A stretch of DNA of 12,081 nucleotides from Actinomycetota bacterium (GTDB lineage: Bacteria > Actinomycetota > Aquicultoria > Aquicultorales > Aquicultoraceae). Below, piece by piece: positions 1 through 5,021 of this stretch. A program made the translations under genes and the position numbers. Position 1 is the stretch's first letter. Each line of letters opens with the position of its first letter. The DNA lies in NCBI GenBank assembly GCA_030017355.1, contig JASEIR010000057.1, forward strand, positions 1 to 12,081. Reading direction: 5' to 3'. Under the pieces are notes generated by a model. It searched no databases. It saw only the letters and a program-made list of their open reading frames with translations, and was not told the origin of the DNA.

Positions 1-48
1 AACCAAATACCCTCCCCCTTGAGGGGGGAGGGTAAGGGTGGGGGTGAG
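1..48. repeat. GC-rich palindromic dispersed-type repeat
   Basis: A C-rich arm at 10-18 (CCCTCCCCC) is complementary to a G-rich arm at 24-32 (GGGGGAGGG), giving a 9-bp stem with a 5-nt loop, followed by a G-rich tail with GGGTGGGGGTGA. This type of C-run/G-run palindrome with a GGGTGA tail is a familiar intergenic dispersed repeat in genomes of uncultivated anaerobic bacteria. A related, more degenerate copy lies at 283-319. No gene is evident here, and the element may extend left of the window. Confidence 0.6.
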
Positions 49-78
49 AAATGGACGGAAGACCGGCAAAAGAAGAAC

Positions 79-281
79 TGTCATTGCGAAGCTCCCAGGG
101 ACGAGGGATAGGCAAAAAACTGTCATTGCGAGGAGATTGCCACGACTTCCCTACGCCTTACAGTCACTTGCAATAACAGAGGCGGTTAGAATTGTCATTG
201 CAAGGAGCCCGTTAGAGACGAGGGACAGACAAAAGGAGAATTGTCATTGCGAGGAGCCCGTCAGGGCGACGCGGCAATCTC
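79..281. repeat. Four copies of a TGTCATTGCGAGGAG-type repeat
   Basis: The core TGTCATTGC recurs at 79, 121, 193 and 242, three times followed by G and an AGGAG or AAGCT-like continuation. The copies at 79 and 193 also share a tail with GACGAGGGA and CAAAA. The copy at 121 ends in GCAATAACA (170-178), which is complementary to its own start with one wobble, so 121-178 looks like a small element with terminal inverted repeats. The copy at 242 has GCAATCTC near its end. This resembles the widespread REP/MITE-like TGTCATTGCGAG family. Open frames across this region simply translate the repeat (recurring TVIA/VIAR) and are not genes. Confidence 0.75.
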
Positions 282-282
282 A

Positions 283-319
283 TTCCCTCTTTTAAGGGAA
301 GGAGCTAGGGGAGGGTGAA
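283..319. repeat. Second, degenerate copy of the GC-rich palindromic repeat
   Basis: TTCCCT at 283-288 faces AAGGGAA at 294-300 as a short palindrome, followed by a GGAG...GGGGAGGGTGAA tail like the tail of the element at 1-48. It abuts the last TGTCATTGCG copy directly, which suggests that different repeat families have accumulated end to end here. Confidence 0.5.
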
Positions 320-320
320 C

Positions 321-400
321 AATTTTTAATTTTGAATTGCAATCCCTCGGCGTTGCTCGGGACAAGCTTTTAATTTTGAATTTTGAATTTTGAATTTCTT
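321..400. repeat. AT-rich TTTTGAA short tandem repeat
   Basis: The heptamer TTTTGAA is repeated three times in tandem at 374-380, 381-387 and 388-394. The preceding TAATTTTGAATT (371-382) also occurs at 328-339. The two AT blocks are separated by a 27-nt insert containing CCCTCGG and GCTCGGGA. This is a third repeat type in the tract, different in composition from the GC-rich neighbours. No coding potential is seen. Confidence 0.7.
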
Positions 401-401
401 T

Positions 402-490
402 TAGCGGCGGTCGGCGGTCTGCGGTCAGGCTCCGAAGGAGCTTATAGCGGCGGTCTGCAGTCAAACTCCGAAGGAGCATATAGCGGCGGT
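402..490. repeat. Direct repeat, TAGCGGCGGTCTGCGGTCA...CTCCGAAGGAGC unit
   Basis: Unit 1 (402-444) and unit 2 (445-480) share TAGCGGCGGT, a GTCTGC(G/A)GTCA segment and the palindrome CTCCGAAGGAG. Unit 1 has a 7-nt internal expansion (an extra CGGTCGG-like step). A third, truncated unit (TAGCGGCGGT) sits at 481-490. The minus-strand open frame over this region (repeated LLRSLTADRR) is a translation of the repeat, not a gene. The tract ends about 90 bases before osmC. Confidence 0.75.
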
Positions 491-578
491 TTTATTAGTA
501 GAGGTTAGATAACAAGTGAAGCTTTATGACGCAAAAATTCCTATAAATCGCATAAAATCAGAAAGAGAGGATTGATAG

Positions 579-992
579 ATGAAAGCAAGAGTAAAATGGG
601 TTGATGGAAAACAATTTATCGGAATTAACGAGCGTAACTCAGCTGTAGTGATGGATTCCTTAAAAGAAGCTGGAGGAGAAGGCGTTGGTATTAAGCCTAC
701 AGAGCTGCTGCTTATATCTTTAGCTGGATGCACGGCTATTGACGTCATATCGATATTGGCTAAAAAGAAGCAGACAGTAACCAGTTTTTCAGTAGAAGTT
801 GAGGGTACACAGCGCAAGGATTACCCTCAAGCTTTCGAGGATATCCGGATTGTCTATAAGCTAAAAGGGGAGAATTTAGATATAGCAGCAGTTCATAGAG
901 CAATTGAACTCTCAGAAACAAAGTATTGCTCAGTTAGAGCAACTCTAACAGGGCATCCAAATATAACACATACGTTTGAGATCGAGCCCTAA
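579..992 (+). CDS. OsmC/Ohr-family protein
   Basis: This is a 137-residue protein of the OsmC/Ohr superfamily, small dimeric cytosolic proteins that in characterised members reduce organic or lipid hydroperoxides with a pair of active-site cysteines. Both expected cysteines are visible: C51 in SLAGCTAIDVI, at the start of the central helix, and C117 in KYCSVRATL. The PTELLLISLAGC stretch before C51 is a typical family signature. Length matches single-domain members. The ATG at 579 is supported by a GAGAGG Shine-Dalgarno-like sequence at about 565-570. The gene stands alone between the repeat tract and the methionine T-box promoter. Whether it is a true peroxidase or one of the many OsmC-like proteins of unknown substrate (YhfA-like) cannot be told from the sequence. 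Confidence 0.88.
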   Translation: MKARVKWVDGKQFIGINERNSAVVMDSLKEAGGEGVGIKPTELLLISLAGCTAIDVISILAKKKQTVTSFSVEVEGTQRKDYPQAFEDIRIVYKLKGENLDIAAVHRAIELSETKYCSVRATLTGHPNITHTFEIEP

Positions 993-1006
993 TCAAGCTC
1001 TTTTTT
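984..1006 (+). terminator. Possible weak intrinsic terminator of the OsmC gene
   Basis: GAGC (984-987) can pair with GCTC (997-1000), followed immediately by six T residues (1001-1006). The stem is only 4 bp with a 9-nt loop and overlaps the stop codon (990-992), so this is a tentative call. Confidence 0.3.
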
Positions 1007-1017
1007 ACTAGAAACTG

Positions 1018-1047
1018 TTGACAAATATAAGCAAGGCATGTTAGCCT
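1018..1047 (+). promoter_or_regulatory. Sigma70-type promoter of the T-box operon
   Basis: A perfect -35 box TTGACA lies at 1018-1023. With an 18-bp spacer, TAGCCT at 1042-1047 keeps the key TAnnnT positions of a -10 box. Transcription would begin near 1055, a little upstream of the first T-box motif. The -35 is convincing; the -10 is weaker and its exact position uncertain. Confidence 0.55.
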
Positions 1048-1069
1048 TAATACATATAAAAATACTAGG

Positions 1070-1342
1070 AAATGCTTTGACGGGAATGAGTAGGCCTTAA
1101 GTCAGCTGCTTTAGAGACCCGGGTTAGGTGAAAGCCGGGGCAGTGACAGGGTTGAACATGGTCCCCGAGCAGCCGGAAGAAAGGGCAAAAGCCTAAGTAA
1201 TGCCGGACGGTTTTGCCAGCCGTTATAGGGATTGAGGGCAACTGATCGCTGCTTGTAAATTTAATTGAATAGCAGCCGTCAGCTGAATTTGGGTGGTACC
1301 GCGGGAAATTCCTCTCGTCCCATATTGGGACGAGAGTTTTTT
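1070..1342 (+). promoter_or_regulatory. T-box riboswitch, predicted tRNA-Met specific
   Basis: This is a transcription-attenuating T-box leader. Visible conserved parts, in order: GAATGAGTA (1084-1092), of the kind found on the 5' side of the specifier loop; AGAGA (1113-1117) and GGTGAAAGCC (1127-1136), the stem I apical AG-bulge/distal-loop motifs; the 3' specifier segment TTGAACATGG (1152-1161); the T-box GGGTGGTACCGCGG (1291-1304); and the terminator at 1312-1342. The codon ATG at 1158-1160 is the best specifier, as it follows GAAC and is followed by a purine (G1161). The variable base of UGGN is U1297, which pairs with a tRNA ending ACCA; bacterial tRNA-Met has discriminator A. The alternative specifier TGG (Trp) would be followed by a pyrimidine, and tRNA-Trp usually has discriminator G. 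The methionine-pathway genes downstream agree. The T-box itself is certain; the specificity is an inference. Confidence 0.92.
1312..1342 (+). terminator. T-box intrinsic terminator
   Basis: CTCTCGTCCCA (1312-1322) pairs perfectly over 11 bp with TGGGACGAGAG (1326-1336), with a TAT loop and a run of six T (1337-1342). CGTCCC in the 5' arm is the segment that in T-box leaders alternatively pairs with the T-box region to form the antiterminator, so the two structures are mutually exclusive. Confidence 0.93.
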
Positions 1343-1388
1343 GTTATATAGGGATAAATCGAAAACTTAGAGGTTAAGGAGGTTAATC

Positions 1389-1514
1389 ATGATCGATTCC
1401 GAAGCAGATATGCGATGCGGTATGAAGGATTTCAAAGAGTTCTTGATGGTGATCAACGACAAACCTGGTGGTAAGGTGATCAAAAGCGCCCTACATTATG
1501 GGGGCTATGGCTAG
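1389..1514 (+). CDS. Small ORF of unknown function, Met-rich (41 aa)
   Basis: This is the first open frame after the T-box terminator. The ATG at 1389 is preceded by a strong AAGGAGG (1376-1382). It encodes 41 residues, four of them methionine (1, 8, 12, 20), with no transmembrane segment or motif I recognise; it ends HYGGYG then TAG, immediately followed by an in-frame TAA. Its position makes it the first gene of the tRNA-Met-controlled transcript. It could be a real small protein, a Met-rich leader peptide, or the start of a decayed gene, because the same frame continues with the next small ORF. I do not recognise it. Confidence 0.4.
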   Translation: MIDSEADMRCGMKDFKEFLMVINDKPGGKVIKSALHYGGYG

Positions 1515-1526
1515 TAAGGAGGCATT

Positions 1527-1691
1527 ATGTTTCTGCGAAACAAGCTACTACAGATGGGCTGGTTCACTATAAGCGGCTCTGTTTCTGCGGAAGATGTGAA
1601 CGTTTTTTGCAACACTTCATTTCCTAAATGGAGGGTGCTGGTCTCTACGGACAAAGACTTTGCCAAGCTTCAAAGACAGGCCTCACTATGA
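1527..1691 (+). CDS. Small ORF of unknown function (54 aa)
   Basis: The ATG at 1527 has a strong TAAGGAGG (1515-1522). The ORF lies 12 nt after, and in the same frame as, the preceding small ORF, and runs 54 residues to TGA at 1689-1691. That frame then stays open past 1786, so three segments (1389-1514, 1527-1691, 1692-1818) in one frame are split only by TAG-TAA and TGA. This would fit a broken ancestral gene. A competing reading frame (+1514 to +1627 phase) contains a compact cysteine cluster, CFCGRCERF, near 1585-1612, so the true coding frame is uncertain. The start context TAAGGAGGCATTATG is almost the same as that of the DUF39 gene (AAAGGAGGTATTATG), as if duplicated. Confidence 0.35.
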   Translation: MFLRNKLLQMGWFTISGSVSAEDVNVFCNTSFPKWRVLVSTDKDFAKLQRQASL

Positions 1692-1786
1692 AGGGATTGC
1701 AATTGGGAAACCCTAGTTAAGGGCAGCAACCAAGAAATATATCAGGAGATGGTAGATAAGAAATTAATTCGTGTAAAGGAGGTATT

Positions 1787-2959
1787 ATGGCCGTCACGAA
1801 AACTTACGAAGAGATAAACGAGAAAATCAGGCGGGGAGAAGCGGTTGTTGTAACCGCGGAAGAGATTATCGACATCGTAAAAGATGTTGGTGTGGCAAAA
1901 GCCACCGAAAAAGTAGACGTTATAACTACAGGAACATTTGGCCCCATGTGCTCAAGCGGTGCGTTCATTAACTTCGGCCATTCTGACCCACCAATAAAAA
2001 TGACAAAGGTATGGTTGAATGATGTACCAGCTTATGCTGGACTAGCGGCAGTAGATGCTTATATAGGGGCAACAGAGCTTTCTGAGACTCAGGGTATGGC
2101 TTATGGCGGAGCTCATGTTATTGAGGATTTAATTGCTGGAAAGAATATAAAGCTCGAGTCTAAGGCCTATGGCACTGATTGTTATCCAAGAAAAGAGATT
2201 ATAACCTATGTAAATAAAAATACTCTAAATGAGGTATATCTGTTCAATCCTAGAAATGCTTACCAAAATTACGCTGTTGCGGTAAATTCATCAGCGCGCA
2301 CTATCTATACATATATGGGGACATTGCTGCCGCGCTTTGGTAATGCAACTTACTGTAATGCAAGCCAGCTAAGCCCGCTCATTAATGATCCTTACTATCG
2401 AACGATAGGTATCGGAACAAGGATATTCTTAGGCGGCGCACAGGGTTATGTTGCCTGGCAGGGTACCCAGTTTAATCCAAAGCAAGCCAGAGGTGAAAAT
2501 GGAGTTCCTCTTGCTCCAGCTGGAACGCTTGCGCTCATAGGTAACTTAAAGGATATGAGCACAGAGTTTATTAGAGCGGCAATATTCCACAAATACGGCA
2601 CGTCTCTTTATGTAGGAGTTGGTGTCCCAATACCTGTTCTTGATGAGGATATTGTTGAGAAAGCAAGCGTAAGCGATAAGGAAATATATAGCACGATAAT
2701 CGATTATAGTGTTACTCAGCGATCAAAGCCAAGTTTTGGCAGGGTAAGTTATGCTGAACTTAGAAGCGGTAAAATAGAAATAAATGGAAAGAAGGTCAGA
2801 ACAGCTCCAATATCCAGCTATAGTAAAGCCAGAAAGATTGCGGAGACTCTTAAAGAATGGATCAAGCAAGGGAAATTTTATTTGCAGCAGCCAATCGAGA
2901 ACTTCTCGTTAGATCAAACATTTAAGCCTCTCGAGATTGTCAACGAGGAGGAGATTTAA
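1787..2959 (+). CDS. hcyS: DUF39 homocysteine biosynthesis protein (HcyS-like)
   Basis: This 390-residue protein belongs to the DUF39/HcyS family, which in methanogens and sulfate reducers is needed to form homocysteine from aspartate semialdehyde and sulfide-derived sulfur, replacing the O-acylhomoserine sulfhydrylation route. Family-like blocks visible include TTGTFGPMCSSGAFINFGHSDPP (C55 within it), AYGTDCYPRKE (C132) and GNATYCNASQLSPLINDPYYRTIGIGTRIFLGGA (C190). C55 and C132 are well placed to be the conserved cysteines proposed to carry persulfide sulfur. The protein ends after the DUF39 domain and lacks the C-terminal CBS pair found in many archaeal homologues. The ATG at 1787 has AAAGGAGG upstream. 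The stop abuts the GTG start of the NIL-ferredoxin gene, its usual partner. Control by the upstream T-box is expected. Family assignment is strong; enzymatic detail is inference. Confidence 0.93.
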   Translation: MAVTKTYEEINEKIRRGEAVVVTAEEIIDIVKDVGVAKATEKVDVITTGTFGPMCSSGAFINFGHSDPPIKMTKVWLNDVPAYAGLAAVDAYIGATELSETQGMAYGGAHVIEDLIAGKNIKLESKAYGTDCYPRKEIITYVNKNTLNEVYLFNPRNAYQNYAVAVNSSARTIYTYMGTLLPRFGNATYCNASQLSPLINDPYYRTIGIGTRIFLGGAQGYVAWQGTQFNPKQARGENGVPLAPAGTLALIGNLKDMSTEFIRAAIFHKYGTSLYVGVGVPIPVLDEDIVEKASVSDKEIYSTIIDYSVTQRSKPSFGRVSYAELRSGKIEINGKKVRTAPISSYSKARKIAETLKEWIKQGKFYLQQPIENFSLDQTFKPLEIVNEEEI

Positions 2960-3364
2960 GTGGCGAAAAGAAAACTTGTTCTTCATTTTCCTGAAGAAAG
3001 CATAGAAAAGCCAATAACATATCATTTGGTTAAAGATTATGACCTCATCCCCAATATTCTTCGCGCTCATATCGACGAGAACGAAGGAACGCTGGTTATG
3101 GATTTAAAGGGGTCAGCCGAGCAGATAGAAAAAGGAATCGCATTTTTAAAAGAACATAATGTGCGAATTCAGGAGGCTGTCAAGGACATAACCATCGACA
3201 GAGACCTATGTGTTGATTGCGGTGCGTGTACTGGTGTTTGTCGTCCCGAGGCTTTAACCATCGGACCAGAGGATTGGAAACTTAATTTTGATAACGATAA
3301 ATGTATCTTTTGCGAGCTTTGTATCAATACTTGCCCTGTTAGAGCAATAAAGCTGCTTTTCTAG
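2960..3364 (+). CDS. NIL-domain 2[4Fe-4S] ferredoxin of homocysteine synthesis
   Basis: This 134-residue protein has an N-terminal NIL domain (about residues 3-76), a small ligand-binding domain also found on methionine ABC transporter ATPases, followed by a dicluster ferredoxin domain. The clusters are C84-C87-C90-C94 (CVDCGACTGVC) and C115-C118-C121-C125 (CIFCELCINTC); the usual proline after the last cysteine is present in the second cluster and replaced by RP in the first. This architecture is the known partner of DUF39 (MA1822-type) and presumably supplies electrons for sulfur transfer or reductive release of homocysteine. It starts with GTG directly after the DUF39 stop, with GAGGAGGAG at 2945-2953 inside the end of that gene as ribosome site, so the two are translationally coupled. 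Confidence 0.93.
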   Translation: MAKRKLVLHFPEESIEKPITYHLVKDYDLIPNILRAHIDENEGTLVMDLKGSAEQIEKGIAFLKEHNVRIQEAVKDITIDRDLCVDCGACTGVCRPEALTIGPEDWKLNFDNDKCIFCELCINTCPVRAIKLLF

Positions 3365-3439
3365 TCTAAAAAGGCGGGGAATTGGTAGCAAAAGTAATCA
3401 TCACAAAATAATCTATTGTCAATAGACGGAGAGAATAGT

Positions 3440-4498
3440 ATGTCATTTAAGGCAAAATGTATGGCTACTGCGATAGGGAGTGTTCCACATACCGATGTGG
3501 AACAAGCATGCAGGCTGGCGCTAAATAATCTGGTTCATATACCAATGTGGCCACAGCTGCCGAATATCAGCTTTAAAGAAAATATGTATGTGCAGTATTC
3601 ACAGGGGATGCCAGGCGTAACTATTGACGAGACAGAGCGAAGAATTTACTTTGACACCGCAAGAAATATCATAAGCGAACTTGAGGTTTTATATAGCCTT
3701 TACATGGCGGATGATGTAAATGCCATAGGCTTTGACTGCGATTACGCACGTGGTTTTTGTAGGTTTCTTGAGATATTAAAAAGCGAGCCTTATCCGCAGG
3801 CAAGGTTATTGAAAGGGCACATTACAGGTCCTGTAAGCATGGGGCTTGCAGTAGCTGATCAAAATAAAAGACCTTCCTTATATGATGAGATGCTGCGCGA
3901 GGGTATCATCAAGACGCTTGCCATGAGAGCAAAGTATCAAGTTCAAAAGTTTAAGGAGGTTAGACCTGATCTACCAGCCCTAATTTTTATTGACGAGCCT
4001 TATCTTACATCATTTGGCTCAGCATTTGTTAGTCTTAACAGAGATGAGGTTATAGGTTATCTGGAGGAAATAATTAGTTCAATTGATGGGCTAACAGGTA
4101 TTCACTGCTGCGGAAATACTGACTGGAGTCTTTTAACTGAGACATCGGTAGATGTTATAAGCTTTGATGCTTATGAATACAGCGAGACAATAGCTCTTTA
4201 TCCAAAAGAAATGAAAGCGTTTCTTGACCGAGGTGGTATTCTAGCTTGGGGAATAGTGCCTTCAGGGCTTCCAGTGCCAGATCAAGTTACTAGAGAGAAT
4301 GCTATAAGTCTTATTGATAGGCTAGAGAGTGGAATTCAGGGTTTAGTTGAGAAGGGAGTAGATAAAGAAATTTTATTAAATCAGTCATTGATTACACCAA
4401 ATTGCGGAACAGGGTCTATGAAGCCTGAGCATGCTGAGCGCACATTTACCCTTGTACGTGAGGTTTCTGATGCTATGCAAAAAAAATACTTTAGCTAG
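3440..4498 (+). CDS. MetE catalytic-domain-like protein, candidate core methionine synthase
   Basis: This 352-residue single TIM-barrel-type protein of the UROD/MetE-like superfamily corresponds to the C-terminal catalytic half of cobalamin-independent methionine synthase without the N-terminal half. The zinc ligands of MetE have clear counterparts: H222 and C224 in GIHCCGNTDW, E246 (24 residues after the His, the same spacing as in E. coli MetE) and C322 in ITPNCGTGSM. Other family-like parts are AIGSVPH near the N-terminus and FIDEP (183-187). Characterised core synthases of this kind (MesA/MesB) use methylcobalamin or a corrinoid protein instead of methyl-folate. Its place behind two homocysteine-forming genes under a Met-type T-box supports methylation of homocysteine. 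The ATG at 3440 with GGAG at 3428-3431 is preferred over TTG at 3416. Another corrinoid-dependent methyltransferase role cannot be excluded. Confidence 0.82.
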   Translation: MSFKAKCMATAIGSVPHTDVEQACRLALNNLVHIPMWPQLPNISFKENMYVQYSQGMPGVTIDETERRIYFDTARNIISELEVLYSLYMADDVNAIGFDCDYARGFCRFLEILKSEPYPQARLLKGHITGPVSMGLAVADQNKRPSLYDEMLREGIIKTLAMRAKYQVQKFKEVRPDLPALIFIDEPYLTSFGSAFVSLNRDEVIGYLEEIISSIDGLTGIHCCGNTDWSLLTETSVDVISFDAYEYSETIALYPKEMKAFLDRGGILAWGIVPSGLPVPDQVTRENAISLIDRLESGIQGLVEKGVDKEILLNQSLITPNCGTGSMKPEHAERTFTLVREVSDAMQKKYFS

Positions 4499-4536
4499 AG
4501 CATCTTAACTAGAAGCCAAAGTATTTCAATTAGAAG

Positions 4537-4749
4537 CTAGAAGCCGCTCGCAACCTTATCGTAGGTATTCTTGTCGTTTTCGCCGGCTGCTTGATAACTG
4601 TCCAGCTTGGGGCTTATATATCTAACTTTCTTTATAGGTTTTACGCTTTTTTGAAATATTTTCTCGTTTACAAATCTGTAGGATAGCCAAAGCGTCGAGC
4701 CAATTGTAAAGCCAATAAAAAACATGATTAATGCATTGGTAGTTACCAT
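4537..4749 (-). CDS. Small single-span membrane protein of unknown function
   Basis: The protein has 70 residues starting MVTTNALIMFF. One transmembrane helix spans about residues 5-25 (ALIMFFIGFTIGSTLWLSY), followed by a basic stretch (KSVKPIKKVR) and a polar, probably cytoplasmic tail ending VASGF. On the minus strand the ATG at 4749 is preceded by GAGGTGA at ordinary spacing, which decides the start. An upstream in-frame ATG at 4863 would add 38 residues but lacks such a site and would read through a hairpin-forming leader. The gene converges on the methionine operon, with only 38 bases between their stops. The family is not recognised. Confidence 0.6.
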   Translation of the reverse strand: MVTTNALIMFFIGFTIGSTLWLSYRFVNEKIFQKSVKPIKKVRYISPKLDSYQAAGENDKNTYDKVASGF

Positions 4750-4773
4750 AAAAATCACCTCGTAATTTATACA

Positions 4774-4917
4774 TTTACCAGCCTTTATGCTGGTTAAACC
4801 TCCCAACAGTGGCAAAGCTCTGGAAATTGGCTTTACAATATAATCGTCTAGATAACCGTACATCTTAACGCTAAGTGACGTCTTAGCTCGATATCTTAGC
4901 GTGGCTTTGTTAAGATG
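4774..4917 (-). promoter_or_regulatory. Structured leader region with nested inverted repeats
   Basis: Directly upstream of the small minus-strand membrane gene, ACCAGC (4777-4782) pairs with GCTGGT (4789-4794), with extra A/T pairs outside. Further out, CATCTTAAC (4861-4869) is a perfect inverted match to GTTAAGATG (4909-4917). Nested inside, CGCTAAG (4869-4875) can pair with CTTAGCG (4895-4901) or, as GCTAAG, with an earlier CTTAGC (4882-4887). Two competing partners for one arm resemble a switch, but could also be an operator or a bidirectional terminator, as a T-rich stretch follows at 4925-4938. No known riboswitch class matched by eye. Confidence 0.4.
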
Positions 4918-4981
4918 GTTAGCTATTTTTTATTTTATTCCCATTAAGACGCCAGCTTATTCATGGTCGGGTAAATTCTTG

Positions 4982-4987
4982 TATAAT
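4982..4987 (+). promoter_or_regulatory. -10 box TATAAT upstream of gene at 5022
   Basis: A perfect TATAAT lies at 4982-4987, 34 bases before the ATG at 5022, so a short leader of about 25 nt is expected. The matching -35 is poor (TTCATG at 4960-4965, spacer 16). Confidence 0.45.
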
Positions 4988-5021
4988 TATTAGAATGACT
5001 AAAGTAAGCATGTGATAATTG

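Noticed and set aside
79..281. CRISPR array suggested by regularly recurring TGTCATTGCG
   Set aside because: Spacing is irregular (42, 72 and 49 bases), the repeats diverge and share tails in the would-be spacers, and no cas gene is present.
38..295. Open frame of 85 codons on the plus strand
   Set aside because: It is a translation of the TGTCATTGCG repeat copies (recurring TVIA/VIAR), with no ribosome site and no protein-like conservation pattern.
261..479. Open frame of 72 codons on the minus strand
   Set aside because: It is composed of repeat translations (LLRSLTADRR twice, then the AT-rich and GC-rich repeats), so it is not a gene.
1159..1161. TGG as T-box specifier (tRNA-Trp)
   Set aside because: It would be followed by a pyrimidine, the UGGU T-box asks for discriminator A while bacterial tRNA-Trp usually has G, and the operon genes concern methionine.
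1689..1786. Read-through or selenocysteine at TGA 1689-1691, since the frame stays open afterwards
   Set aside because: No clear SECIS-like hairpin directly follows, the downstream residues show no redox motif, and about 95 open bases are not surprising by chance.
3416..3439. TTG at 3416 as start of the MetE-like gene
   Set aside because: There is no ribosome site before it. The in-frame ATG at 3440 has GGAG at good spacing and gives the expected N-terminus shortly before AIGSVPH.
4795..4830. GCCACTGTTGGGAGG on the minus strand, recalling part of a cobalamin riboswitch
   Set aside because: The rest of the cobalamin fold, including the B12 box, is missing, so the likeness is limited to a few bases.
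4750..4863. Extended start at 4863 for the minus-strand membrane protein
   Set aside because: The extra 38 residues would be read through a hairpin-forming leader, and the ATG at 4749 has its own GAGGTGA site directly in front of the membrane helix.
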